Part shown: piece by piece, positions 28,043 through 36,958 of the stretch
Layout of the letters: each line of letters begins with the position of its first letter
Position numbering within the stretch: position 1 is the first letter of the stretch
Source of the DNA: Sphaerotilus microaerophilus
Lineage (GTDB): Bacteria; Pseudomonadota; Gammaproteobacteria; Burkholderiales; Burkholderiaceae_C
Direction of reading: 5' to 3'
Assembly: GCF_023734135.1 (NCBI RefSeq)
Contig: NZ_AP025730.1
Location: 1,860,001 to 1,924,000, forward strand
DNA length: 64,000 nt
The notes under the pieces: generated by a model
The model's input: only the letters and a program-made list of their open reading frames with translations
What the model was told of the DNA's origin: nothing
Databases searched by the model: none
Position numbers and translations under genes: made by a program

Positions 28043-28705
28043 ATGAAGACGTCCACGCGCCCCCCTTTCCTGGCTGGCCTGCTGATCGGGCTGGCGGCCT
28101 GTGTGGCCGTGCCGGCGGCCGCCCAGACGGTTGCCTGGGCCGGGTCGATGGGCGAACGCGTCCTGCTGGTGATCGACGGGCGCCTCCAAGTGGCCGGCGC
28201 CGGGTCGGTGATCGACGGGGTGCGCGTGCTGCGTGTCAGTGCGGGCGCGGTGGAGTACGAGGTCGCCGGTGTGCGCCAGCGGCTGACCGCGGCCCATGCG
28301 CCGGTGGTTGTCGGGGCACCGCCAGGGGGCCGTGTGGCTGCCAGCCTGGTGCTGCGGGCGGGGGCGGATCAGCTCTACCACGTCGACTGCAAGGTCAACG
28401 GGCGCCCGATGGCCGGGGTGGTCGACACCGGCGCGAGCCTGGTGTCGATGTCGACGGCGCTGGCGTCGTCGCTCGGCGTGGACTGGTCGCGCGGCCGGCC
28501 CGCCACGATCCAGACTGCCAACGGCACGGTCAGGGGCTGGTCGATCCGCCTGGAGCGCCTGAGCGTGGGGGGGCTGGAGGCGCGCGACGTCGAGGCGGTG
28601 GTGCTGGAGACGGAGCTGCCCCACCTGCTGATCGGCAACAGCTTCCTGCGGCGCTACCGGGTGCTCACCGAGGACAGCCAGCTGACGCTGGCGCGCGCGA
28701 ACTGA
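28043..28705 (+). CDS. Periplasmic retropepsin-like aspartic protease
   Basis: The protein has 220 residues. A signal peptide (FLAGLLIGLAACVAVPAAAQ) is followed by a single-domain aspartyl protease fold. It has the catalytic motif VVDTGAS, the flap region and the hydrophobic-hydrophobic-Gly motif LLIGNSFLRRY, as in the clan AA (TIGR02281-like) proteins of proteobacteria. These act as dimers on unknown periplasmic targets. It lies directly downstream of the giant surface protein, and a role in processing that protein is possible but speculative. The ATG at 28043 was chosen for the signal peptide. Confidence 0.85.
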   Translation: MKTSTRPPFLAGLLIGLAACVAVPAAAQTVAWAGSMGERVLLVIDGRLQVAGAGSVIDGVRVLRVSAGAVEYEVAGVRQRLTAAHAPVVVGAPPGGRVAASLVLRAGADQLYHVDCKVNGRPMAGVVDTGASLVSMSTALASSLGVDWSRGRPATIQTANGTVRGWSIRLERLSVGGLEARDVEAVVLETELPHLLIGNSFLRRYRVLTEDSQLTLARAN

Positions 28706-28724
28706 CCTGGGCGCCCAGCCCAGG
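28706..28724 (+). terminator. Perfect 7-bp hairpin directly after the protease stop
   Basis: CCTGGGC-GCCCA-GCCCAGG begins at the base after the stop codon. It is a GC-only stem without a downstream T-tract, so it is either a weak intrinsic terminator or a 3'-end stabiliser. Confidence 0.45.
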
Positions 28725-28793
28725 CGGGCTTGCTAGCATCGACGCAGCGCTGCTGTGCCGCGCATCCGACGTTCTTGCGTGCAGGAGCCTGCC

Positions 28794-29510
28794 ATGACGC
28801 GATCCCTCGTTCCCCGCCTCTCCTTCCTCATCGGTGCTGGTTCCCCGGCCTGGGGGCTGCTGTGTGCGCAGATGCTGGCGCTGGCGGCGCCCGCACCGGC
28901 CCTGGCCCAGTACAAGGTGACTGAGCCGGGTGGGCGCGTGACCTACACCGACCGACCGCCGTCCTATGCAGCTGTGCCGGCGCCGGGCAGCCAGGCTGCC
29001 GCCAACGGGGCAACCGGTGCGAACGGGGCGAACGGTGAGGAAGCCGCCCTGGCCGCTGGCCTGCCCTATGCACTGCGGCAGGTGGTGCAGCGCTACCCGG
29101 TGCGCCTGTACACCGCGAGCGGCTGCGCTCCCTGCAGCGCGGCGCAGCAATTCCTGCAGCAGCGCGGCGTGCCGCTGCTGGAGTACGGCGTGAACCGCAG
29201 CGAGGACATCGACCTGCTGCAACGCGAGGTCGGCGCCAGCGAGCTGCCGGTGTTGATGGTGGGGCGGCAGCGCCTGGTCGGCTTTGCCGCGTCGGACTGG
29301 CAGGCGATGCTGGATGCCGCCGGCTACCCCCCGGCGGTGGTGCTGCCGGCGGGCTACCGTGCACCCGCGGCCCGGCTGCTGGCCGGCACGGTGTCTGGCC
29401 GTGTGGAGGCCACCGCGGCGCCCCGTGCCGCCGCGACGCGGGCAGCGCCGCCCGCCGAGCCGGCCCTCTCACCGGTCGCACCGGTCACGCCCGGCGGCTT
29501 CCGCTTCTAG
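28794..29510 (+). CDS. Periplasmic glutaredoxin-domain protein with DUF4124-like N-terminus
   Basis: The protein has 238 residues. After a signal peptide ending ALAQ comes a short DUF4124-type segment (YKVTEPGGRVTYTDRPP). A glutaredoxin fold follows (VRLYTASGCAPCSAAQQFLQQRGVPLLEYGV) with active site CAPC and the cis-Pro region ELPVLMVGRQRLVGF. The tail is Ala/Pro-rich. It probably acts on thiols in the periplasm. Export of a glutaredoxin is less common than export of DsbA-like proteins. A strong AGGAG ribosome site supports the ATG at 28794. The 3' end overlaps the convergent TonB-like gene by four bases. Confidence 0.8.
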   Translation: MTRSLVPRLSFLIGAGSPAWGLLCAQMLALAAPAPALAQYKVTEPGGRVTYTDRPPSYAAVPAPGSQAAANGATGANGANGEEAALAAGLPYALRQVVQRYPVRLYTASGCAPCSAAQQFLQQRGVPLLEYGVNRSEDIDLLQREVGASELPVLMVGRQRLVGFAASDWQAMLDAAGYPPAVVLPAGYRAPAARLLAGTVSGRVEATAAPRAAATRAAPPAEPALSPVAPVTPGGFRF

Positions 29511-30217
29511 GGTTTGGCGAGGGCGAAGGGCGGGTCGATCGCACCGGGTTCGATCAGCAGCTCGATCGCCGCCGGCACATCGCCCCCGGCATCGCGGCCA
29601 GGGATGTAGCGGGTGGCCAGCAGGGCCCGCTTCAGGCCCTGCAGCAGCGCGGCGTCGTCCGGGCCGGCCTGCAGCAGCTCGACGGCGTCGACCTGACCCC
29701 GGGCGTTGACGAGCAGGCGCAGGCGCAGCGGCAAGCCGCTGGCCGGCACGCCGTCCAGCAGCGACCAGTCGGGCTCGGAGTAGGGCAGAGCGGGGCGGGC
29801 CAGCGTGGCGTTGGGGCGATAGAACGGTTCGGCGGTGTGGCTGACCGGCTTCGTGGCGTCCGTCCGACCTGCAGGCTGCCTCGCGGGGGGCGTTGCGCTG
29901 TGATTGCGCACGGCGGGGAGGCGGCCCGGCTCGTCCGGTTGAACCAGCTGAACCAGCTGAACCGGCTGGACCGGCTGGACCGGCTGGACCGACGCCGCCG
30001 CGCGGGCGGGCAGGGTCAGCAGCTGGATGGCCGTTGCCGATCGGCCGGGGGGCTCGGTGGCATGGGCCTCAGGCGGCTGCCGGCCTGACGTCAGCGTGGC
30101 CAGCACGCCCGCATGCAGTGCCAGTGCGGCGGCCGTTGCAGCCAGCAGCGTTCCGCCGCGACGGCCCTGCCGCCAGGGGGGGGCCGGGCGCAGGTCAGTT
30201 GATGGTGGGCACTTCAC
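29507..30217 (-). CDS. TonB-like protein with one membrane anchor and VQP repeats
   Basis: The protein has 236 residues. A basic N-terminus and membrane segment (LLAATAAALALHAGVLATLTS) lead to a Pro-rich spacer with VQP/VQL triplets encoded by 9-bp repeats (29935-29990). The C-terminal domain (LPLRLRLLVNARGQVDAVELLQAGPDDAALLQGLKRALLATRYIPG) is TonB_C-like. The start is a GTG that overlaps the pilY1 stop by 23 bases, so it is translated from the minor-pilin operon. A partner for pilus biogenesis or an orphan TonB-like periplasmic spacer are both possible. Confidence 0.7.
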   Translation of the reverse strand: MKCPPSTDLRPAPPWRQGRRGGTLLAATAAALALHAGVLATLTSGRQPPEAHATEPPGRSATAIQLLTLPARAAASVQPVQPVQPVQLVQLVQPDEPGRLPAVRNHSATPPARQPAGRTDATKPVSHTAEPFYRPNATLARPALPYSEPDWSLLDGVPASGLPLRLRLLVNARGQVDAVELLQAGPDDAALLQGLKRALLATRYIPGRDAGGDVPAAIELLIEPGAIDPPFALAKP

Positions 30218-33200
30218 GCCAGTTGAGCCGCCGCAGGCCGGCGGCGGAGGTGAAATTGCCCGGCAGGTTGCTGACCTGGCCGTTGCTGCGCCCGGCGATG
30301 AGCCGGATCTTGCCGCCGATGTTCTTGAACGCCAGGTCGGACGTGATGCCCGCGGTTGCGGTGGTCATCGTGATCGCGCTGCCGCTGCTGTTGGTCAGTG
30401 CGGTCTGGCCGGTGGCGAAGTTCACTGCCATGACCTTGCTGGTCGGCGATGGCGAACAGGGCTGCGCATCGGGCGTGTTGATGGCCACGCCGACGACGCC
30501 GTAGTTCACCGCGGGTGCGATCGTGATGCGCTCGGCCACGCCGGTGGTGGCATGGGTGCCCAGGTCGTAGTACCAGCCCATCGGCTGGGCGGGGGACGCG
30601 CCGATGCCCGTGGTCAGCGAGGTGTTGGCATTCAGCTTGGCGCGCGTGACCGGGAAGGTCACGCCGGTGGGCAGGGTCGACGTGGTGTAGAAGGCTGAGG
30701 CGGTGCCGTCGATGAGGGCGTAGAAGCTCTGGATCTGCGTGGTGTCGGCGTCGCTGTCGGCCAGCAGCCGCCCGGTGCCGACCAGCACGTAGCGCTTGGC
30801 GGTGGCCGGGTCGACCATGACGCGGACCGGGGAGGTGACCGGCTGCGCCGTGCCGCTCGCGTTGGCCAGCGTGGCGATGCGGGTCGGTGACGGGTAGCTG
30901 CCCGAACTGGCGCTGATGTCGAAACGCCAGAGGTTGCCCTGCATGTCGCCGGCGTAGACGGCGGTCGCGGTGAAGTCGGTCAGGTCGGGGATGAAGGCGG
31001 TGACGTGCGCCAGGTTGAGCGGCGCCGATGTGCTGCCGAGGGAGGTGGCGACGGTTTCCAGCAGCGCGCCCGTCTTCGGGTTGACGACGAAGAGGTAGCC
31101 CTTGCCGTCGCTGTTGTTGTAGCCCGAGGGGATCAGCGCCACCCAGCCCCATTTGGCGGTCTTGACCACCCGGGCGTCGCCGTAGCTGTAGCCCATGCGG
31201 CTGTCGGTGAACTCCCAGAGCACCTTGCCCGCCACGGCGGTTTCGGTGGTCCAGGCCGAGGGGTCCGTGACGTCGATGCCGAAGTAGCCCTTGCCGCCCT
31301 TGCCCAGGCCGCCGATGAGCAGCGAGCGCCAGTCGCTCGTGGCTGCGGCGGTGGCCGTGCCGGCGCGGTTGAAGTCCACGTCGAAGACCTGCGGCGTGGC
31401 GTCGACGTAGTAGCGGTGGTCGTAGGCCGGGTTGCCCAGCGCTGCCAGCCCGCTGTCTGCCGCGGTGCTGCTGCTGCCGTAGACGAAGCTGGGGATGTAG
31501 GCGAACAGCTCGCTCCCGGCGCCGGCGCCGGTGCCGCTGGCGCTGGCGTCGAAGGCGTGCAGCATGCCGTCGTTGGCACTGGCATAGACCACGGCCTTGC
31601 GTGCCGCGTAGCTGCGCTTGAAGCTGTTGTAGCCCGGGTTGGTGGCGTCGTAGTAGGTCGCGCTGGGCGCGGCCACCACCGCCAGCTTGGCGTTGACGAT
31701 GTCGCCCAGCAGGTGCGCGCGGGTGCGGTAGGGGCCGCCGGCGCTCTGCTCCCGGCTGCGATCGCCGCGCAGGTAGTCCAGGTAGCTCGCTTGGGACTGC
31801 AGCGAGGTGGCCACGCCTGGCACTGCCGCGAAGGAGGCCCAGTAGGTGCGCGACGACAGCGTGGCGGCCGACAGGCTGGCACTGGTGAACGGCAGCGCGG
31901 CACCGGCACTGGTACAGCAGGTGACGATCTTGCGGCTGGCGGCGGCCGTGCCGTCGAGCAGGGCCGAGGCATCCCAGACCGAGGTGAGGCTCGGGGTGCC
32001 GTCGCTGGCGTAGCTGACGCTCGACCCCACCAGTGAACCGGTCCAGGTCTGCGGGTCATAGCCGGCCGAGTAGCTCAGGCTGCCGCTGGAGGCTTCATTG
32101 GGCGAGGCCGACGAGAACGCCGTGCTGGTCGTGGCCGCGGCTTCGGAGGCGATCTTGGCGAAGGCCTTGGACAGCCCCTCGCGGATGTCGTCGGCTTGGC
32201 TGCCGGTGTAGTAGTTGTCTGGCCGCGGGTCGGTGCCCACCGTGTCGCCGGTGGTGGTCCACATCGACGTGGTCAGCGTGCTCGCGCTGTTGCTGGCCGA
32301 GTAGGGCGAGAAGCCCGCTGGCAGCGTGAAGCCGCCGTACTTGGCGGCCAGCCAGTACTGGTTCCGGGATTCGTAGACCTGCCGTTCGAGCACGTCGACC
32401 CAGTAGGTGGCGACGGTCTGCGTCCCGGTCAGGTCGCTGCGCTGGTCGCGGGTGTGCGCGTCGAAGGCCAGGCCGGCGAGGTAGTAGCTGTTGTTGCGCC
32501 CCGAGCTGTAGCTGCCGAGGCCGGCCACACCTTCGAGCGTGCCGACCATGTTGGTGGCGGTTGCCACGTCCACCGCGGTGTCGCCGGAGACTTCGGTGGG
32601 CATCGCTGGCTCGTCCACGCGCAGGGTCGAGCCCTGCAGGTTGGCATCGTTCCAGGTGTAGACGTCGCCGATGCCGAGGATGAAGTTCCGCTGGCAGGAG
32701 TACGCGATCGGATCCGACCAGTTGGAGACGACCGGGAAGCCGTCCACCCACTGCGACACCTCGGCGGCGCTGGCGGCCCCGCCGAGGCTGGAGTAGCTCG
32801 GCACGTTGCCCAGGTTGCGGAAGTAGCGCAGGCCGGCGTAGTAGAGCTCGCCCACCGGGTCGAGGCCCTTGTACGTGTGGGCCGCCAGGCCGAACTTGTT
32901 GAGGTAGTTCATCACCCCGCTGTTGGGCACGGTGATCGTGTAGCCGCTTTGCGAGAGCGCAGCGCTGGCGGTGGCCGTGGCGTCGGCGCTGTCGGGGTTG
33001 GTGACCATCACGCCTGTGGAGGCGCTCCATTCGGCGGCGCCGTTGGTCAGGGGCGTGGAGCCCGGTACCGGCGAGGTCGGGCCGATGTATTTCATGCGTG
33101 CCCGCATCACGCCACCGTCGCGCCAGGCCGCACCGTCGTTGAGGTAGCCGAAGGCGGAGTAGCGCAGCCGCTGGGCGTACTTCTGCATCAGCCCTTCGGG

Positions 33201-34025
33201 CTTGTAGTTGCTGCCGTAGGCGGTGCAGTTGCTCTCCAGCCCGACGCTGCTGTCACAGACCTTCACCTGGATGTACAACCGGTAGACCGTGGCTGCGACG
33301 GCGGTGCCGGCCGCCGAGCTCTGGCCGCTGTAGTCCACGGCCGCTCCCGTGTCCACGTCGCCGGTGCCGGAGATCCACAGCTCGTGGCCGTGCGACCAGA
33401 TGTTGCTGCGCACGTCGGTCCAGCTGAACGGCGTCGCCCCGCTGATCACCGTGCTGCCCGTTGCCGATTTGGCGGGGCTGTAGCTCACGTCCGCCTGGCC
33501 CGAGCTGTAGTAGGTCTTCTGCAGGATGGTCTGGGTCGCGGCGTCCACCTTGCGGGTGCCGCCGGTGAGCACCCAGCGGAACACGTCCAGTGTCTGCATC
33601 GAGGCCCAGTTCAGGAAGTTGCCACTCCAGCGCGGCTGCCCGGCGGTGCTGCTGCAGCTGCGGCTGGAGGCCGCACCGGTGGGCTCGAAATAGCTGTCCG
33701 CCGGCGTGGTGCTGTTGTAGACGTAGCGGTAGCACTTCTCCGGGTCGAAGTAGCCCAGGAAGGCCGAGCCGGTCGCGTAGGCCGTCGAGTTCAGGTACGC
33801 CGCAGTCGAGGCGGTGGGGTATTCCACCGACAGCGCCAGCAGCAGGTTGCCGGGCGCGGTGTTGGTGGCGAACAGCGGCGAGTCGGCCAGGTCGATGGCG
33901 TGGCTGGCCCCCAGCGGGGCCATGAGGGCCAGGATGCTGGCGGCCTGGCGCCAGCCCGGGATGCCCGTGGTACCCGGGGTACCCTGGGGGTGGGTGCGGC
34001 GGATCATGGCGGCAGGTCTCGGCAT
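30195..34025 (-). CDS. pilY1: PilY1-type type IV pilus tip adhesin / biogenesis factor
   Basis: The protein has 1276 residues. A signal peptide (ASILALMAPLGASHA) is followed by a large Ser/Thr/Tyr-rich N-terminal half. The C-terminal beta-propeller contains AARKAVVYASANDGMLHAFDA, LLIGGLGKGGKGYFGIDVTDP and GDMQGNLWRFDIS, which are hallmarks of PilY1. PilY1 caps the pilus with minor pilins and affects adhesion, twitching and surface sensing. The gene is last but one in the fimT-pilV-pilW-pilX series and follows pilX by 43 bases. An insertion in pilW upstream may lower its expression. The ATG at 34025 is chosen over 34007 without a clear ribosome site for either. Confidence 0.9.
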   Translation of the reverse strand: MPRPAAMIRRTHPQGTPGTTGIPGWRQAASILALMAPLGASHAIDLADSPLFATNTAPGNLLLALSVEYPTASTAAYLNSTAYATGSAFLGYFDPEKCYRYVYNSTTPADSYFEPTGAASSRSCSSTAGQPRWSGNFLNWASMQTLDVFRWVLTGGTRKVDAATQTILQKTYYSSGQADVSYSPAKSATGSTVISGATPFSWTDVRSNIWSHGHELWISGTGDVDTGAAVDYSGQSSAAGTAVAATVYRLYIQVKVCDSSVGLESNCTAYGSNYKPEGLMQKYAQRLRYSAFGYLNDGAAWRDGGVMRARMKYIGPTSPVPGSTPLTNGAAEWSASTGVMVTNPDSADATATASAALSQSGYTITVPNSGVMNYLNKFGLAAHTYKGLDPVGELYYAGLRYFRNLGNVPSYSSLGGAASAAEVSQWVDGFPVVSNWSDPIAYSCQRNFILGIGDVYTWNDANLQGSTLRVDEPAMPTEVSGDTAVDVATATNMVGTLEGVAGLGSYSSGRNNSYYLAGLAFDAHTRDQRSDLTGTQTVATYWVDVLERQVYESRNQYWLAAKYGGFTLPAGFSPYSASNSASTLTTSMWTTTGDTVGTDPRPDNYYTGSQADDIREGLSKAFAKIASEAAATTSTAFSSASPNEASSGSLSYSAGYDPQTWTGSLVGSSVSYASDGTPSLTSVWDASALLDGTAAASRKIVTCCTSAGAALPFTSASLSAATLSSRTYWASFAAVPGVATSLQSQASYLDYLRGDRSREQSAGGPYRTRAHLLGDIVNAKLAVVAAPSATYYDATNPGYNSFKRSYAARKAVVYASANDGMLHAFDASASGTGAGAGSELFAYIPSFVYGSSSTAADSGLAALGNPAYDHRYYVDATPQVFDVDFNRAGTATAAATSDWRSLLIGGLGKGGKGYFGIDVTDPSAWTTETAVAGKVLWEFTDSRMGYSYGDARVVKTAKWGWVALIPSGYNNSDGKGYLFVVNPKTGALLETVATSLGSTSAPLNLAHVTAFIPDLTDFTATAVYAGDMQGNLWRFDISASSGSYPSPTRIATLANASGTAQPVTSPVRVMVDPATAKRYVLVGTGRLLADSDADTTQIQSFYALIDGTASAFYTTSTLPTGVTFPVTRAKLNANTSLTTGIGASPAQPMGWYYDLGTHATTGVAERITIAPAVNYGVVGVAINTPDAQPCSPSPTSKVMAVNFATGQTALTNSSGSAITMTTATAGITSDLAFKNIGGKIRLIAGRSNGQVSNLPGNFTSAAGLRRLNWREVPTIN

Positions 34026-34068
34026 GGCAGTCGGCAACTCGGGCAGATCACTCGGCCATCTGTGGCAT

Positions 34069-34689
34069 TCAGCGCACCACGGTGGCCTGGAAGAAGGCCT
34101 GCGTGTTGCGGGGGCCGGTGGCGCGCACGCTGATGCGGTACACCGGCTGCGATTCGGCATTGACGAGCTTGTAGCGGTCATCGGCGGCGCTGTCGGTGCT
34201 GCGGCTGGCCACGGCGCAGCTGGTGGACACGTAGCTGCCAGCGGCGGCGCACTGGCGGTCGATCACCCAGCGCAGCGTCACGCCGGTGGCGCTGTCGCTG
34301 ATGTCGGCGCCCGTGAAGGCCGCGCCCGTGAAGCTGCTGTCGTTGACCAGCACGTTCGGGATGCCCTGGCTGTTGCTCGCCAGCCGGGTGGCGGAGTAGT
34401 TGTTGGCCAGGCTGTTGGCCTCGCGCGCGCTCTCGGTGGACAGCGCGCCGGTGTTCAGCAGCGTGTGGGCCTTGGCGAAGCCGCGCTCGGCCTGGTTGGC
34501 CAGGTCGCGCCGAAAGGCCAGGTTGCCGGCCTGGAGCAGCCCGGCATCCATGGCGCGGATCAACCCGGCGCCGGCCAGCAGCACCACCACCAGCGCCACC
34601 AGCGTGAACGGCAGGACGATGCCGCGCTGGCGCGCTGGCGCCGGTCGGGGGCGGCGGGCCGAGGGAGCGATGCGGGGCAGGGCCATCAT
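34069..34689 (-). CDS. pilX: Minor pilin PilX
   Basis: The protein has 206 residues with a prepilin-like N-terminus RQRG-IVLPFTLVALVVVLLAGAGLI. The Glu at +5 found in most pilins is absent, which is typical of PilX/GspK. A globular part with a likely disulfide (QCAAAGSYVSTSC) follows. PilX, PilV and PilW form the tip-initiating complex with PilY1. Its start overlaps the pilW 3' end (ATGATG), so translation was coupled to pilW, which is now interrupted. Confidence 0.85.
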   Translation of the reverse strand: MMALPRIAPSARRPRPAPARQRGIVLPFTLVALVVVLLAGAGLIRAMDAGLLQAGNLAFRRDLANQAERGFAKAHTLLNTGALSTESAREANSLANNYSATRLASNSQGIPNVLVNDSSFTGAAFTGADISDSATGVTLRWVIDRQCAAAGSYVSTSCAVASRSTDSAADDRYKLVNAESQPVYRISVRATGPRNTQAFFQATVVR

Positions 34690-35078
34690 CCGGTCAGCAG
34701 CAGGTTGTTGCGCACGGGGATCGTCGTCTCCACCGTGCGGTATCGGTAGGCGCGCTCCGCGGCGGTGAGCGTGCGCGTGTAGGTCAGGCCGCTGCCCAGG
34801 TCGCTGAACAGCGTGAGCGATGCCGGGGTGCCGCCCGAGGGGCCCTTCACCGTCGTGCGCAGGATCAGGCCCAGCCGGATCGCCTTGATGCGGCGCAGCT
34901 GGGCGGCAGCGGCACTGCTGCCGTTCATCAGCGCGCTCAGTGCCCAGGTGCCGGTGGGCGTCACCCAGGTGTCTGCGCTGCCGTTGCCGTCGCTGTCAAC
35001 ACCGTACAGCGCCTGCAGCTCGAACACGCCGTCGGCCAGCGGCTGCAGGGGGTCGGCGGTGGTCTGCAGCAGGTCGTA

Positions 35079-35084
35079 GCTGAA
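35079..35084. repeat. Left target-site duplication (GCTGAA)
   Basis: GCTGAA is repeated exactly at 36165-36170 on the other side of the element. The shared string extends to AGCTGAA if the base at 35078 is counted. Confidence 0.85.
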
Positions 35085-36164
35085 TGTTGGGTCCCATGTG
35101 ATCATTGGCCCCGTCGCAGCTGGCCTCTGCTTCGAGCCAGAGAGGCCATGCGCGATGTGTTGAGCAACGTTGCAGTGAAGCCTGTGTCATGACCGACATC
35201 CATCCCCAAGCCCGTACGACGCCTCGGGTACGAGCAGAGATCCAGGCGTCCAAGGAAGGTCCTGCGGCACTGGCGCGCAGGTACAACATCTCCGAGCCGA
35301 CCGCGGCGAAGTGGCAGGGCCGTGACAGCGTGGAGGATCGCAGTCACCGACCCCACAAGCTCAGCACCACGCTCACGCCTGCGCAGGAGGTCATCGTCGT
35401 CGAGCTGCGCCGCCTGCTGCTGCTGCCCCTGGACGATCTGCTGGTCATCACCCGGGAATTCGTCAACGCCGAAGCATCTCGCTCGGCGCTGGACCGCTGC
35501 CTGCGCCGCCATGGCGTGAACAACCTGCGCGAGTTGCAGGCCGCCCTCAGCGGGGAACCCGCCGAGGCGACCCAGCCCAAGCGCTTCAAGGACTACGAAC
35601 CCGGCTTCGTGCACGTGGACATCAAGTACCTGCCGCAGATGCCCGACGAGGCGGCGCGGCGCTACCTGTACGTGGGCATCGACCGGGCCACGCGCTGGGT
35701 GTTCGTGCGCATCTACCCCGACATGGAAACCACCAGCGCGGTGGACTTCGTCAAGCGCCTGCACGAGGCCGCCCCGATGCGCATCGTCAAGCTGCTCACC
35801 GACAACGGTGCGTGTTTCACTGACCGTTTCCAGCGCAAGGCACGCACACCCAGCGGCAAGCACCACTTCGATGTGCGTTGCCGCGCGCTGGGCATCGAAC
35901 ATCGCCTGTGCCCGCCACGCCACCCTCAGACCAACGGGCTCGTCGAGCGTTTCAACGGTCGTATCACCGACGTCATCGCCCAGACTCGTTTCCACAGCGC
36001 CGCCGAGTTGGAGCAGACCCTGCTCAACTATGTCAAGGTCTACAACTGCCGAATCCCTCAGCGCGCCCTGGGCCATCTCACGCCACTCGACTCCCTCAAG
36101 ACCTGGCGGTCCAAGAACCCTCAGCTCTTCAAGAAGCGCCCGAAGGATGTCCCGGGTCTTGACA
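35085..36164 (+). mobile_element. IS481-family insertion sequence, 1080 bp
   Basis: The element begins TGTTGGGTCCC and ends GGTCTTGACA, so both termini read TGT...CCC inward with about 10 of 18 positions matching. It carries one transposase gene and is flanked by a 6-bp direct repeat. Size and transposase type fit IS481. It is the only mobile element recognised in the window. Confidence 0.88.
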
Positions 36165-36169
36165 GCTGA
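35189..36169 (+). CDS. IS481-family DDE transposase
   Basis: The protein has 326 residues. A helix-turn-helix region (LARRYNISEPTAAKWQGRDSVEDRS) precedes the rve/DDE core. The catalytic acidic residues are in FVHVDIKYLPQM, LLTDNGACFTD and HPQTNGLVERFNGRI. The reading frame has no stop inside the element: its TGA lies in the right target duplication at 36167-36169. The transposase runs opposite to the pil operon it interrupts. All catalytic motifs are intact, so the element may still be mobile. Confidence 0.9.
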   Translation: MTDIHPQARTTPRVRAEIQASKEGPAALARRYNISEPTAAKWQGRDSVEDRSHRPHKLSTTLTPAQEVIVVELRRLLLLPLDDLLVITREFVNAEASRSALDRCLRRHGVNNLRELQAALSGEPAEATQPKRFKDYEPGFVHVDIKYLPQMPDEAARRYLYVGIDRATRWVFVRIYPDMETTSAVDFVKRLHEAAPMRIVKLLTDNGACFTDRFQRKARTPSGKHHFDVRCRALGIEHRLCPPRHPQTNGLVERFNGRITDVIAQTRFHSAAELEQTLLNYVKVYNCRIPQRALGHLTPLDSLKTWRSKNPQLFKKRPKDVPGLDS

Positions 36170-36170
36170 A
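36165..36170. repeat. Right target-site duplication (GCTGAA)
   Basis: This is an exact copy of 35079-35084. It also supplies the TGA stop codon of the transposase frame. Confidence 0.85.
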
Positions 36171-36958
36171 CAGCGTGTTGTTGGCGCCCACGCCGATCAG
36201 CAGGAAGTTGGGCGGGTTGCCGGCACTGACGTTGCCCAGCACCATGGCCACCCCCTCGCTGGAGACGGAGGTCAGCGCCGACGTGCCGATCGTGGCGGCG
36301 TAGTACGTGCCTGCCAGGGCGATGCTCGTCAGGCTGCTGGTGCTGAAGCTGCTGCTGACCTGCTCCACCAGGCAGTCCGACGGGCCGCTGCTGCTGGGCT
36401 GGCGGTCGGCGACGAGCAGCAGGTCGCTGGCGGCAACGCCCACCGTGCTGGCCACGGTCAGCGCCGAGGTCTGCGACAGGGCGGTGAAGGCCATCGGCGC
36501 TTCGGCCTGGCCGCCCGTGCCGCCCATCACGATCAGCACGTCCGACGCCGAGCCGCTGACGGAGGGCGTCGTCTGGCCGTCGCCGATCACCACCGGCGCG
36601 AGGCGGAAGACCCCTGCGGTGCCCGTGGTGACGCTGGCAAACGGGGCGGGAAGCGCGCTGCTGCTGGGCCGCGGCAGGATCTGGGTGGATGACTTCGAGG
36701 CCAGCAGGCGGCAGCCATAGGCATACGGCGCGGCCAGCGTGAAGCCGGTGCCGGCGCTGCGGATCCAGCGGTCCAGCAGCTGGGCGGTGTAGGCACCGAC
36801 CTGGTTGGTGTCCGACGTGGCGTGGGTGGTTCGCTTGGCGCTTTCGGTCACGCCCAGCACGCTGGCGGCCGCGATGGCGACGGCCAGGCCGACGACCAGC
36901 GCCACCATCAGTTCGACGGCGGTGAAACCGCCCTGTACGCCGGCATGTCGTGCCGTCT

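Noticed and set aside
34025..34181. Longer pilY1 start at 34181
   Set aside because: The extra 52 residues overlap pilX, are Arg/Pro-rich and would place the signal peptide far inside. 34025 is more plausible.
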